Below, piece by piece: positions 45,561-54,314 of a stretch of DNA of 64,000 nt. Each line of letters starts with the position of its first letter. Positions within the stretch are counted from its first letter, which is position 1. The stretch lies in contig JACPXC010000004.1 in the NCBI GenBank assembly GCA_016196755.1, forward strand, positions 101,874 through 165,873, written 5' to 3'. Below the pieces are notes generated by a model. The model saw only the letters and a program-made list of their open reading frames with translations, did not search any database and was not told the origin of the DNA. This DNA is from Elusimicrobiota bacterium (GTDB lineage Bacteria; Elusimicrobiota; Elusimicrobia; UBA1565). The position numbers and the translations under genes were made by a program.

Positions 45561-46267
45561 CGATCAAGACCTCTCACGACGAGGGCGACCTGCTCGACAA
45601 GCTGGGCGCCTTCTTCGACTCCAAGATCCAGCCCAAGATGAAGGATATCGAGAAGCTCCTCAAGAAGGAGATCGAGCTCGGCAAGCTCAAGCCCGAGAAC
45701 CTCATCGACTACGACCCCGACAGCTCGTTCTCGTATATCTCGGCGTTCCTGCGCGACAAGGGCGTCTCGGCGGTCATGCCCAGCTCGAGGTTCCTCGTCG
45801 ACCGGGTGCTCAAGGCGATGGACCTGGGCCATGCCCCGGTCGTCGTCGAGTTCGGCCCGGCCGAGGGCGTCATGACGCGGCGCATCCTCCACAGCATGCC
45901 CGAGGACGGGGTCCTGCTCGCCATCGAGCTCAACGGCGACTTCGTGAAGTCCGTCAAGCGCATCCGCGACCCCCGCCTGCGCGTCGTGCAGGGCGACGTG
46001 CAGGACGTCGAGAAGCACATGGCGCGGCTGGGCCTCCCCAAGGCCGACGTGCTGGTCTCCGGGATCCCGTTCAGCTTCTTTGACGCGGAAGGCCGGGTCC
46101 GCCTGCTCGACAAGATCGACTCCTGCCTCAAGCCCGCCGGCCGCTTCGTCGCCTATCAGGTCACCACCCACCTCATCCCGCTCTTGCGCCGGAAGTTCCG
46201 CGACGTCGACGGCTTCCTCGAGCTGCGGAACATCCCGCCGCACTTCGTCTTCACGGCCAAGAAGTAA
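45557..46267 (+). CDS. SAM-dependent methyltransferase, phospholipid N-methyltransferase-like
   Basis: 236 aa. A charged helical N-terminus (about 60 aa) precedes a class I methyltransferase fold: VVVEFGPAEGVMTRRILHSM (SAM site near residue 95), LLAIELNGDFV, QGDVQDV, then VLVSGIPFSFFD and a C-terminal FLELRNIPPHFVFTAKK. The last motif and the IPF site resemble PmtA phospholipid N-methyltransferases; KsgA-type rRNA methyltransferases share the fold but have NxPY instead. Overlaps udg (ATGA). A lipid substrate would fit the lipid theme, but this is inference. Confidence 0.7.
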   Translation: MTIKTSHDEGDLLDKLGAFFDSKIQPKMKDIEKLLKKEIELGKLKPENLIDYDPDSSFSYISAFLRDKGVSAVMPSSRFLVDRVLKAMDLGHAPVVVEFGPAEGVMTRRILHSMPEDGVLLAIELNGDFVKSVKRIRDPRLRVVQGDVQDVEKHMARLGLPKADVLVSGIPFSFFDAEGRVRLLDKIDSCLKPAGRFVAYQVTTHLIPLLRRKFRDVDGFLELRNIPPHFVFTAKK

Positions 46268-46268
46268 G

Positions 46269-46274
46269 TACACT
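46269..46274 (+). promoter_or_regulatory. -10 box of priA (leaderless type)
   Basis: TACACT ends exactly 6 nt before the priA ATG at 46281; it overlaps the preceding stop region. Confidence 0.4.
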
Positions 46275-46280
46275 CGGGGC

Positions 46281-48311
46281 ATGCGCATCGCCGCCGTGGC
46301 GGTCCCCGTGCCGCTCGACAAGGCTTTCGACTACGAGGTGCCCGAGGCGCTGCGGGCCGCGGCCGTCCCCGGCGCCCGCGTGCGCGTCCCCTTCGGCCCG
46401 CGCCAGCTCGTGGGCTTCGTGCTCGAGGCGCGCGACGGGACCCCGGAGCGCGAGCTCAAGGCGCTCACGAAGGTCCTCGACCCCGCGCCGCTCTTGGGCG
46501 AAGAGCAGGTCCGCCTGACGCGCTGGCTCTCGACGCGCTACTGCGCCCCGGTCGGCGAGTGCGCCAAGCTCGTCGTCCCCTCGATCCTGCGGGCTTCTCT
46601 GAAGCCGCACACGCTCCCCGCCGACGCCCCGCACGAGGCTCCCGCAGCGCCCCCGCCCGCCGCCTTCGAGCTCACCGCCTCGCAGGCCAACGCCGTGGCG
46701 CGGCTCGACGAGCTGCTGCGCGCGCGGCGCTTCGCGGCGGCGCTCATCCACGGGGTGCCTGCATCCGGGAAGACCGAGGTCTACCTGCGCCTGATCCGCC
46801 GCGCGGTGGAGGACGGCGGACAGGCCCTGTTCCTCGTCCCCGAGATCGCCCTGACCAAGCCGTTCTTCGCCGACTTCTCGGCCCAGCTGGGCCTGCCGGT
46901 GGCGCTGTGGCACAGCCAGGTCGGCGGCAAGGCCAAGCGCGAGACCTGGCTCGGCCTGCGGTCCGGGCGGGTCCGGGTCGTGGTCGGCGCGCGCTCGGCG
47001 GCCCTGCTCCCCTTCAAGGACCTGCGCCTGGCCGTCGTCGACGAGGAGCAGGACGAGTCCTACAAGGAAGACGACACCGCCCCGTACTACCATGCCCGCG
47101 ACGTGGTGCTCGAGCGCGCGCGCGGCTTCGGCGCGGTGGCCGTGCTCGGCAGCGCCACGCCGTCCTTGGAGGCGCTGGCCTACGCCGAGACCGCGGGTGT
47201 GGAGCTCTTGCGCATGGACGAGCGCGTGGCCAAGGACACGCCGCCGCCGGTCATCCGCGTCATCACCAAGGCCCCTTTCGGGCAGAACTGCCTGACCGAC
47301 GAGCTTCTCGACGGCGTCAAGGAGCGCCTGCGTCTGCGCGAGCAGTCGATCCTGCTCGTCAACCGGCGCGGCTACACGAACTTCGTCATGTGCCGGGCCT
47401 GCTCGTGGGTGGCGCGCTGTCCGGTCTGCTCGGTGGCCTTCGTGCACCACAAGGGCGCCGGGGCCGACGACGGCGACCTCTTCGGCGGCCCCGTCGGCTA
47501 CAGCCTGCTCTGCCACCATTGCGGCAAGAGCGAGCCGGTGCCCACGGGCTGCGGGCGCTGCGGGAAAGGCCCGCTGCGCTTCTCCGGCGTCGGCACCCAG
47601 AAGGTCGTCGAGGAACTGCGCTCCCGCCTGCCGGGCGCGCGCGTCCTGCGCATGGACGGCGACAGCGTGGCCAAGGAGAAGGCCGGGGAGGCCGGGGTCT
47701 GGGGGCGCTTCCGCGACGGGCACGCCGACGTCCTGGTCGGCACGAAGCTCGTGGCCAAGGGCTATCATTTCCCGCGCGTCACCTTGGTCGGGGCCGTCGA
47801 CGCGGACACCATGCTCGGCATGCCGGACTTCCGCTCCGCCGAGCGCACGGTCCAGCTCCTCGTGCAGGCCGCGGGACGCGCCGGGCGCGCGGACCGTCCG
47901 GGAGAGGTCATCCTGCAGACCGCCCAGCCCGAGCATTACGCCATCCAGGCCGTGGCGCGCGGCGACTACTCGGCCTACGCGCGCCGCGAGCTCGAGTTCC
48001 GCCGCGAGCTGCGCTACCCGCCGGCCTCGACGCTGGTGCGGCTGCTGTTCCTGGGCCGGACGGAGAAGGCCTCGATCCTCGCCGGGGAGACCGTGGCCGA
48101 GGCCCTGCGGCCCTGCCTGGTCGAGCCCGACGAGGTGCTCGGGCCCGCGCCCGGCGTCCACTCCAAGCTCGAGGACCGCTTCCGCTACCATCTCCTGCTC
48201 AAGGTCTGCGAGGCGGGCCGTCTCGGCGGACTCATCGCCGCGGCGCGCGGCGCCGTCCTTCCGTCGGGGGTCCAGATGAAGGTCAACGTCGACCCCTACG
48301 ACATGTTCTGA
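46281..48311 (+). CDS. priA: Primosomal replication-restart helicase PriA
   Basis: 676 aa. N-terminal 3'-DNA-binding and winged-helix parts, helicase Walker A GVPASGKTE near 158, motif II VVDEEQDESYK near 253 (DEEQ where PriA usually has DEEH), and motifs TPSLEALAY and AAGRAGRADRPG. Eight zinc cysteines in MCRACSW, ARCPVC, CHHCGK and GCGRCG near 370-426. Reloads DnaB at stalled forks. Slightly shorter N-terminal domain than E. coli PriA (732 aa). Confidence 0.95.
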   Translation: MRIAAVAVPVPLDKAFDYEVPEALRAAAVPGARVRVPFGPRQLVGFVLEARDGTPERELKALTKVLDPAPLLGEEQVRLTRWLSTRYCAPVGECAKLVVPSILRASLKPHTLPADAPHEAPAAPPPAAFELTASQANAVARLDELLRARRFAAALIHGVPASGKTEVYLRLIRRAVEDGGQALFLVPEIALTKPFFADFSAQLGLPVALWHSQVGGKAKRETWLGLRSGRVRVVVGARSAALLPFKDLRLAVVDEEQDESYKEDDTAPYYHARDVVLERARGFGAVAVLGSATPSLEALAYAETAGVELLRMDERVAKDTPPPVIRVITKAPFGQNCLTDELLDGVKERLRLREQSILLVNRRGYTNFVMCRACSWVARCPVCSVAFVHHKGAGADDGDLFGGPVGYSLLCHHCGKSEPVPTGCGRCGKGPLRFSGVGTQKVVEELRSRLPGARVLRMDGDSVAKEKAGEAGVWGRFRDGHADVLVGTKLVAKGYHFPRVTLVGAVDADTMLGMPDFRSAERTVQLLVQAAGRAGRADRPGEVILQTAQPEHYAIQAVARGDYSAYARRELEFRRELRYPPASTLVRLLFLGRTEKASILAGETVAEALRPCLVEPDEVLGPAPGVHSKLEDRFRYHLLLKVCEAGRLGGLIAAARGAVLPSGVQMKVNVDPYDMF

Positions 48312-48312
48312 T

Positions 48313-50520
48313 ATGGAAGCCTCCCGCGAGGACGAGCCGGTCCCGGCCTGGGTCTGGGGCGCCTGCGCGGCGGCCCCGGCCCTGCTCTACCTGGCCAGCG
48401 CTTATCCCGGCCTGTCGTCGTACCGCGACTCCGGGGACATGGCGGCCAGCGCCTGGACCCTCGGCGTCGCCCATCCGCCAGGCTACCCGTTCTACGTGCT
48501 GGCCGGGCGGCTGTGGTCCTTCCTCCTGCCCTTGGGCAGCGCGGCCTACCGCCTCAACGCGCTCAGCGCCGCGGCCGGAGCCGCGGCCTGCTGCGCGGCG
48601 GCGGCCGCGGCCGCTCGGCTGGCCGGCGGTCCCGCGCGGCGGCGCGCCGCCGCGGCGCTGGGCACCGCCGTCCTCCTGGCCGCGGCGCCGGCCTACTGGC
48701 ACCTGAGCCTGCTCAGCGAGATGTACGCGCTCAACGCGCTGTTCGCCGCGGCGGTCCTCTGGCTCACGGCCGACGAGGCGACCGAGCGTCGCCGGCTGTG
48801 GGCCGCGGCCCTGCTCTTCGGCCTGGGCGTCGCCAACCACCAGACCCTGCTGGCCCTGGCGCCGGGGGCGGCGCTCTGCGCGCGCGGGCGCCTGTCGCGC
48901 CGAGGCTGGGCGCTGGCCGTCCTGTTCTTCGCGCTGGGCGCGGCGATCTTCCTGTTCCTGCCCGTGCGCTCGCTGGGAGGGCCCTGGCTCGACTGGGGAG
49001 ACCCGCAGACGCCCGCCCGCCTGTGGCGCGTGCTGACGCGCGGGGACTACGGCGGCGTGCGCCTGCATCCCGAGCGCCCCGCCGGGCTGGCCAGCGCGGC
49101 GCAGTGGGGCGCGGGCCTGCTCTACGCGGCGCGCCTCTTCGCCGCGGAGCTGAGCGGAGTCGGCGCCGCCCTCGGCCTCTGGGGGCTCCTGACGTCGCTG
49201 CGCCGCCGCGGCGGGCGCGCCTTGGCGCTGGGCTTCTTCCTGTCCGGCCCGCTCTTCGTCGTCTGGGCCAACCTCGACCCCGCGAAGGCCGAGTCGCGCG
49301 CGATCCTCGAGCCCCACCTGGTCCTCCCGCTGGTCTGCGCGGCGGCGCTGGGCGGCCTGGGCGCGGCCGAACTCCTCGGACGCCTGCGCGGCCGGGCCGC
49401 GGCCGTCGCCGCGGCCGCTCTCCTGGCCGGCGGCGCGCTGTGGGCGCGGCGCGCCGACGCCGCGGCGCTGACGGCGCGGCGCGCGGACTTCACCGCCTGG
49501 GATTACGGAACGGCGATGGCGGCCGGCCTGCCGCGGGGCTCGCTGATGCTCGACCCTGACGACCCCACGGCGTTCACGCTCTCCTACCTCGAGGCCGCCC
49601 ACGGCAAGGGGACCGGGCTGACCCCCCTCCTCTACTTCCGGACCCGCTGGGGCTACGAACGCCTCAAGGCCCGCCATCCCGAGCTCCTGCCCGCGCGCGA
49701 GCTCCGCAGCGGCCTCGAGCTCCTCGACGCCTTGGTGACCCACAACCTGGCGGCGGGGCGCCCGGTCTTCGTCGACCTCCCCCAGAAGACCCCGCCCGGG
49801 ACGCGGAGCCTTCCCGAGGGGCTAGCCTACCGGCTCGGCCGCGGGGACCCGGCCCCGGCCGAGCGCGCCGCCGCGCTGGGGCGCGCCGAGGCCGCCTTCG
49901 CCGTCCTGCACGTGCGCCCGGCGCCTAAGGGCTCGGGCTTCTTCAGCCGCCACGCCGCCGCCTATTGGTCGAGCGGGCTCAACAACGCCGCCATCGAGCT
50001 CGAGCGCGCCGGACGTCCCGACGACGCCGAGCGGCTCTACGCGCGCGCCCTGGCCTTCGACCCCGAGCTGGCCCAGGCCTGGAACAACTGGGCCAACGCC
50101 GCCCTGCGCCGAGGGGACGCCGCCGCGGCCGAGGGCCGCTACCTGGCCTCGATCGGTTTGAAGGACGACGGCGCCGTGCGCTACAACCTCGGCCGGGCCT
50201 ATCTCCTGGCCGGGCGCTACGACGACGCGGAGCGCGCCTATCGCGAGTCGCTCGAGCGCGGCGGGCCGATCGAGGCCGCCAACGACATCGGCCTCGTCCA
50301 CCTGCGCGCCGGCCGGCCGGAGAAGGCGGCCGACCAGTTCCGTGCCGTCATCAGCCGGCGGCCGGACTTCTCGTTGGCCTACTACAACCTCGCCCTGGCC
50401 TTCGAGATGCTCGGCCGGCGGGGCGACGCCGTCCGCGCCGTCCGCGCCTGGGCCCAGCTCTCCCCCGACCCCGCCGACCGGCGTGAGGCCGCCGTCTGGC
50501 TCCGCCGTCTGGAAAACTGA
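48313..50520 (+). CDS. Third DUF2723 membrane glycosyltransferase with TPR repeats
   Basis: 735 aa. Signature YRDSGDMAASAWTLGVAHPPGYPFYVLAGRLW near residues 36-67, with D-x-GD replacing the D-x-GE of the two paralogues at 24.5 and 26.5 kb. About ten membrane helices to residue 390; then a soluble domain and four clear TPRs (LNNAAIELERAGRPDDAERLY, AWNNWANAALRRGDAAAAEGR, VRYNLGRAYLLAGRYDDAE, AYYNLALAFEMLGRRGDAV). Starts 1 nt after priA. TMEM260-like protein glycosylation is inferred. Confidence 0.83.
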   Translation: MEASREDEPVPAWVWGACAAAPALLYLASAYPGLSSYRDSGDMAASAWTLGVAHPPGYPFYVLAGRLWSFLLPLGSAAYRLNALSAAAGAAACCAAAAAAARLAGGPARRRAAAALGTAVLLAAAPAYWHLSLLSEMYALNALFAAAVLWLTADEATERRRLWAAALLFGLGVANHQTLLALAPGAALCARGRLSRRGWALAVLFFALGAAIFLFLPVRSLGGPWLDWGDPQTPARLWRVLTRGDYGGVRLHPERPAGLASAAQWGAGLLYAARLFAAELSGVGAALGLWGLLTSLRRRGGRALALGFFLSGPLFVVWANLDPAKAESRAILEPHLVLPLVCAAALGGLGAAELLGRLRGRAAAVAAAALLAGGALWARRADAAALTARRADFTAWDYGTAMAAGLPRGSLMLDPDDPTAFTLSYLEAAHGKGTGLTPLLYFRTRWGYERLKARHPELLPARELRSGLELLDALVTHNLAAGRPVFVDLPQKTPPGTRSLPEGLAYRLGRGDPAPAERAAALGRAEAAFAVLHVRPAPKGSGFFSRHAAAYWSSGLNNAAIELERAGRPDDAERLYARALAFDPELAQAWNNWANAALRRGDAAAAEGRYLASIGLKDDGAVRYNLGRAYLLAGRYDDAERAYRESLERGGPIEAANDIGLVHLRAGRPEKAADQFRAVISRRPDFSLAYYNLALAFEMLGRRGDAVRAVRAWAQLSPDPADRREAAVWLRRLEN

Positions 50521-50536
50521 TAAAGTCGCGCCCGAT

Positions 50537-51715
50537 ATGCCGACCATAGACCCGTCGTTGACCCGCGGCTGCGTGGAACTGGTTTCGCCGGCCGAGCTCG
50601 AGAAGAAGCTCGCCAAGGGGCGGCCGCTGCGCGTGAAGCTCGGGGTCGACCCGACCTCCCCCGACCTGCACCTCGGGCATACGGTCGTGTTCCAGAAGCT
50701 CCGCGCGTTCCAGGACCTAGGCCACAAGGCGGTCCTCATCATCGGCGACTTCACGGCCCGCGTCGGGGACCCCTCGGGCCGCGACTCGACGCGCCCCGCG
50801 CTGACCCGCGAGGCCATCGACGCCAACGCCGCCACGTACAAAGACCAGGCCTTCAAGGTGCTGCGCGACGACCGCGTCGAGGTCCGCTACAACTCGGAAT
50901 GGCTGGAGCCGTTCATGCGCGAGGGCTTCCTGGCCGCGCTCCAGCGCCATACGGTCCAGCAGGTGCTGGCCCGCGAGGACTTCTCCAAGCGCATGGCCGC
51001 CGGCACCCCCGTGACCCTGCTCGAGATGATGTACCCGCTCATGCAGGGCTACGACTCGGTGGCCGTCGAGGCCGACGTCGAGCTCGGCGGCAACGACCAG
51101 CTCTTCAACCTCCTGATGGGCCGGCGCATGCAGGAGGACGCCGGCCAGGAGCCGCAGGTGGCGCTGACCCTCCCCCTCCTCGTGGGCCTCGACGGGCAGA
51201 AGAAGATGTCGAAATCCTACGGCAACTCGGTCGGCCTCAACGAGCCGGCGCGCGAGATCTTCGGCAAGCTCATGCGCATCTCCGACGAGGCGATGCTGGC
51301 CTACTACGAGCTCCTGACCACGCGCGAGTTGGCGGCGGTGAAGGCCCTGCATCCGATGGAGGCCAAGAAGGCGCTGGCCGCCGAGCTGACCTCGCGCTAT
51401 CATGGCGAGGCTGCCGGGCCGGCCGAGCGGCGCTTCTTCGAGGAGACCTTCTCCCAGAAACAGACGCCTACTGATATCCCCGTGGTCCGGGCACCCGCCG
51501 ACGGCAAGCCGTTCTGGAGCCAGTTCCTGGTCTCGATCGAGGCCGTCAAGTCCCGCAAGGAGGCTCAGCGCCTCCTCGAGCAGGGCGGGGTCTACGCCGA
51601 CGACGCCAAGATCGCCGACCAGCCCTTGGGCGAGTTCCTAAAGTCACGTCCCGGCGTGACGGAAGTCGTCTTGAAAGTAGGCAAACATCGCTTCTATAAG
51701 ATTGTGTTCCCCTAA
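50537..51715 (+). CDS. tyrS: Tyrosyl-tRNA synthetase
   Basis: 392 aa. Class I motifs HLGH at residues 45-48 and KMSKS near 223-227, tyrosine-specific pocket YPLMQGYDSVAVEADVELGGNDQLFNLLMGR. C-terminal S4-type domain (SRKEAQRLLEQGGVYADDAKI). The layout is that of the longer TyrS type (TyrZ-like). Charges tRNA-Tyr. The ATG is 10 nt downstream of a weak TG-A-TAAAGT extended -10. Confidence 0.95.
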   Translation: MPTIDPSLTRGCVELVSPAELEKKLAKGRPLRVKLGVDPTSPDLHLGHTVVFQKLRAFQDLGHKAVLIIGDFTARVGDPSGRDSTRPALTREAIDANAATYKDQAFKVLRDDRVEVRYNSEWLEPFMREGFLAALQRHTVQQVLAREDFSKRMAAGTPVTLLEMMYPLMQGYDSVAVEADVELGGNDQLFNLLMGRRMQEDAGQEPQVALTLPLLVGLDGQKKMSKSYGNSVGLNEPAREIFGKLMRISDEAMLAYYELLTTRELAAVKALHPMEAKKALAAELTSRYHGEAAGPAERRFFEETFSQKQTPTDIPVVRAPADGKPFWSQFLVSIEAVKSRKEAQRLLEQGGVYADDAKIADQPLGEFLKSRPGVTEVVLKVGKHRFYKIVFP

Positions 51716-51725
51716 GGAGGGACGC

Positions 51726-52478
51726 ATGACCGCAGCCTTGCTGGCCGTTCTCCTTGCCGCCCCCGCCTTCGCCGCCGACGACTGGTCCCCGCGCGTCACC
51801 GGCGTCAAAGGCGAGGTCCTCATCTACCCCGAAGGCTCCGACGAGGGCTTGCCGGCCGAGGCCGGCACCCCGCTCGAGGACGGCGACCGGGTCGAGACCG
51901 GCAAGGGCGCCTCGGCCGAGCTGGCGATGGAGCCCGACAGCGTCGTGGAGCTCGGCGCCAAGACCTCGTTTACGATGGGCTCGACCCAGAAGGCCGACTC
52001 CTGGTTCTCGATCGACCTGGGGAGCTTCCTCGGCAAGTTCAAGTCGATGACCGAGCGCCGCTTTACGGTGCGCACCCCGACCGCGGTCTGCGCGGTGCGC
52101 GGCACCGAGTTCGGGGTCGACGTCGACGAGAAAGGCGAGACCATGGTCGGCGTCTTCGACGAGGGCAAGGTCGGCGTGAGCGGCGCGGGCGAGGAGGGCG
52201 CGGAGGAGACGCTTCTGAGCGCCAAAAGCGAGCTGGTCTTCAAGCCCGGCCAGCGGCCCGGCCGTCCGCGTCCCCTGCGCCACTTCAAGGCCCGCCAGGG
52301 GCGCATCGAGCACCTCCGCGCGCGCCGCGCCGAACTGCGCCGCGACTGGAAGCCGATCCCCCCCGAGCGGCGCCAGGAGATGCGCCAGGACTTGGAGAAA
52401 GGGATGCGCGAGCACCTGGAGAAGACGCCTCCGAAAAGGCGCGAAAGGCGCCGTCCCGGCGGGAAGAGAAGACCCTGA
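51726..52478 (+). CDS. Secreted FecR-domain protein
   Basis: 250 aa with AAGGAGG 5 nt upstream of the ATG. Signal peptide MTAALLAVLLAAPAFAAD. A FecR domain follows: GTPLEDGDRVETGKGASAELAMEPDSVVELGAKT and VRTPTAVCAVRGTEFGVDV, then VGVFDEGKVGVSG. The C-terminal 80 residues are Arg/Pro/Glu-rich (PPKRRERRRPGGKRRP). No anti-sigma N-terminal region, so it is a periplasmic or surface FecR protein of unknown ligand rather than a classical iron-signalling regulator. Convergent with the esterase gene. Confidence 0.85.
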   Translation: MTAALLAVLLAAPAFAADDWSPRVTGVKGEVLIYPEGSDEGLPAEAGTPLEDGDRVETGKGASAELAMEPDSVVELGAKTSFTMGSTQKADSWFSIDLGSFLGKFKSMTERRFTVRTPTAVCAVRGTEFGVDVDEKGETMVGVFDEGKVGVSGAGEEGAEETLLSAKSELVFKPGQRPGRPRPLRHFKARQGRIEHLRARRAELRRDWKPIPPERRQEMRQDLEKGMREHLEKTPPKRRERRRPGGKRRP

Positions 52479-52496
52479 CCGGAGCCGGGCAAGGCG

Positions 52497-53504
52497 TCAA
52501 CGCATGGGATGGCTCTGGAAAAAATCCCATAGCACTTCCGTCGCGGAGATCTCTTTGGTGGGCGGATCGACGTTGCCATGGCGCCTTCCCTCTTCCCCTC
52601 CCGGCCAAGTGTGGCCCTCGCCTTTTATGGAGTACAACGAGACGTCGGCTCCGTTGCGGCAGCCGGTGAAGTCGGTCTGGACGATCGAACCAGAGGCCGT
52701 CCACTTGGGGGTCGATCGGCATCTGTTGTTGGCGACCCAGAAGGAGACGGCGGAGGCTACCGGCTTGTCGAGGCGTTGGACGGGGGATTCGCTCCCGTAG
52801 CCTCCCGCGTAGGGAACGTGCTGGTCGGCGGTCCCGTGGAAGATGACGATGGGCACGGCCCTGGAGGGCCGGCACTCGCCGTTGAGAGAGCCGGAGACCA
52901 CTCCCACGGCGGCGAACTCGTCCGAAAGCTCGCAGGCCAGCCTGTAGGTCAGCATGCCCCCGTTGGACATCCCGGTGGCGTAGATCCTGTCGGGGTCCAC
53001 GTGCCTCTCCGCCTTGAGCTTTCCGATCAGGGCGCGGATGAACCCGACGTCGTCGACTCCTTGCTCGACGGCGTATCCGCAGCAGTCCCCGACGTTCCAA
53101 GTAAGTCTCCGGCTGCCCTGCCCCGTGCCGTCCGGATAGACCGCGATGAACCCTTCCTTGTCCGCCTTCTCGCTCATGCCGGTCATGCGTTCCCCGTTCT
53201 CGGCCGACGCCCCTCCGCCGTGGAGGACGATCACCATGGGCCAGGTCTTATGGCGGTTGTAGCCCCGAGGAAGATGCAGCAGGTACGTCCGCGTCCTTCC
53301 GCCGACCTCGATGGATCCCTTATCTCCCTGCCGGCTCTCGCCGCGGTTCTTCTTCTCGGCGATCTTCTCCCGGAGTCTCGCGCGGATCTCGCCGGACGAC
53401 GGCCTGTTCCGGGCGCGGAACGCGTTTTCTCCGTAGGAGGACGCGCCGACGACCATGAGCGCCGCCGTCATGACGACGGTCCAACCCGCCTTGTTGCCCC
53501 GCAT
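52497..53504 (-). CDS. Secreted PHB-depolymerase/feruloyl-esterase-like hydrolase (LpqC family)
   Basis: 335 aa; ATG at 53504 with AGGAGG 5 nt away. Signal-like N-terminus (AGWTVVMTAALMVVGASSYG). Alpha/beta hydrolase of the COG3509 type: oxyanion LHGGGAS, nucleophile GMSNGG near 180, Asp in FHGTADQHVPY and His in GEGHTWPGG. Cysteine pair VGDCCGYA and CELSDEF suggest disulfides. Hydrolyses an ester, possibly a polymer or plant phenolic ester; the substrate is unknown. Confidence 0.85.
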   Translation of the reverse strand: MRGNKAGWTVVMTAALMVVGASSYGENAFRARNRPSSGEIRARLREKIAEKKNRGESRQGDKGSIEVGGRTRTYLLHLPRGYNRHKTWPMVIVLHGGGASAENGERMTGMSEKADKEGFIAVYPDGTGQGSRRLTWNVGDCCGYAVEQGVDDVGFIRALIGKLKAERHVDPDRIYATGMSNGGMLTYRLACELSDEFAAVGVVSGSLNGECRPSRAVPIVIFHGTADQHVPYAGGYGSESPVQRLDKPVASAVSFWVANNRCRSTPKWTASGSIVQTDFTGCRNGADVSLYSIKGEGHTWPGGEEGRRHGNVDPPTKEISATEVLWDFFQSHPMR

Positions 53505-53539
53505 AGTTCCTCCTGCGATCGCCTGGCGTTCCCAGGGAA

Positions 53540-53561
53540 GTCATCCTGATGAAAGGATGAC
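53540..53561. other. Small hairpin between the esterase and the two-component genes
   Basis: GTCATCC-N8-GGATGAC, a perfect 7-bp inverted repeat in the 126-bp gap. No T-run follows on either strand; it may be a regulator site for the esterase. Confidence 0.35.
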
Positions 53562-53630
53562 CCCGGCGACTCAGGAGCGGGTCAGCGGCAGGTCAATCTT
53601 TGGTCTGGGCGGAGGGAGGGGGCTTCCCGG

Positions 53631-54314
53631 CTATTCTTGGAGCAGGCGATAACCGAGGCCGGTGACCGGAGAGATGAACCGTCCCGGGGGCCCCAGCTTC
53701 TTGCGGAGGTTCGCGACGCAGACGTTGATGGTGTGGTTGGTGGCGATGCTGGTGGGCCCCCACACCGCCTCCAGGATCACCTGACGGGTGAGCACTCGTC
53801 CCCGGCTGTTGAGGAGCAGCGCCAGCAGTTGGAACTCCTTGGGTTGGAGGGCGACCTCCTTGCCGGAGACCTGGACCGTCCGGGTGCTGTTATTGAGGAT
53901 GATGTCCTTGAACTCGAGGACGTCCTCCGGTTCCCCCCCTTGGACGGCCCTGCGCATCAGCGCGCGGATACGCGCTCGGAACTCCCGCGCGGAGAAGGGC
54001 TTGACGATGTAGTCGTCCGCCCCGGCGTCCAGCCCCCGTACCTTATCGAGCTCCGCGCCGAGGCTCGTCACCATGACCACGGGGACGCGCGCGGTGCGGC
54101 GGTCTTGTTTGATATGGCGGCAAAGGTGGAGCCCCGAGAATCCCGGTAGGCCGATGTCCAGGAGGATGAGGGCGGGTGTCGCTTCGGCCAGCTTCTGAAG
54201 AGCGTCGTCCGCGCCGGCCGCGATCACGACGCCGAATCCCTCGGCCGTCAAGGACTCCCTGAGCAGCTCCGCCGTCGCCCTGTCATCCTCCACGACCAGG
54301 GCCCGGGGCTTCAC
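53631..54314 (-). CDS. OmpR-type response regulator
   Basis: 227 aa from GTG 54314 (GTGA overlap with the kinase stop). Receiver: acidic pair E9-D10-D11 (VVEDDRATA), phospho-acceptor D53 (LLDIGLPG), T/S in VTSLG and K near 103 (IVKPFS). C-terminal winged helix: PKEFQLLALLLNSRGRVLTRQVILEAVWG, TNHTINVCVANLRKKLG and GLGYRLLQE. All residues needed for phosphorylation are present. Partner of the upstream sensor kinase; target genes unknown, the esterase next door being a candidate. Confidence 0.93.
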   Translation of the reverse strand: MKPRALVVEDDRATAELLRESLTAEGFGVVIAAGADDALQKLAEATPALILLDIGLPGFSGLHLCRHIKQDRRTARVPVVMVTSLGAELDKVRGLDAGADDYIVKPFSAREFRARIRALMRRAVQGGEPEDVLEFKDIILNNSTRTVQVSGKEVALQPKEFQLLALLLNSRGRVLTRQVILEAVWGPTSIATNHTINVCVANLRKKLGPPGRFISPVTGLGYRLLQE

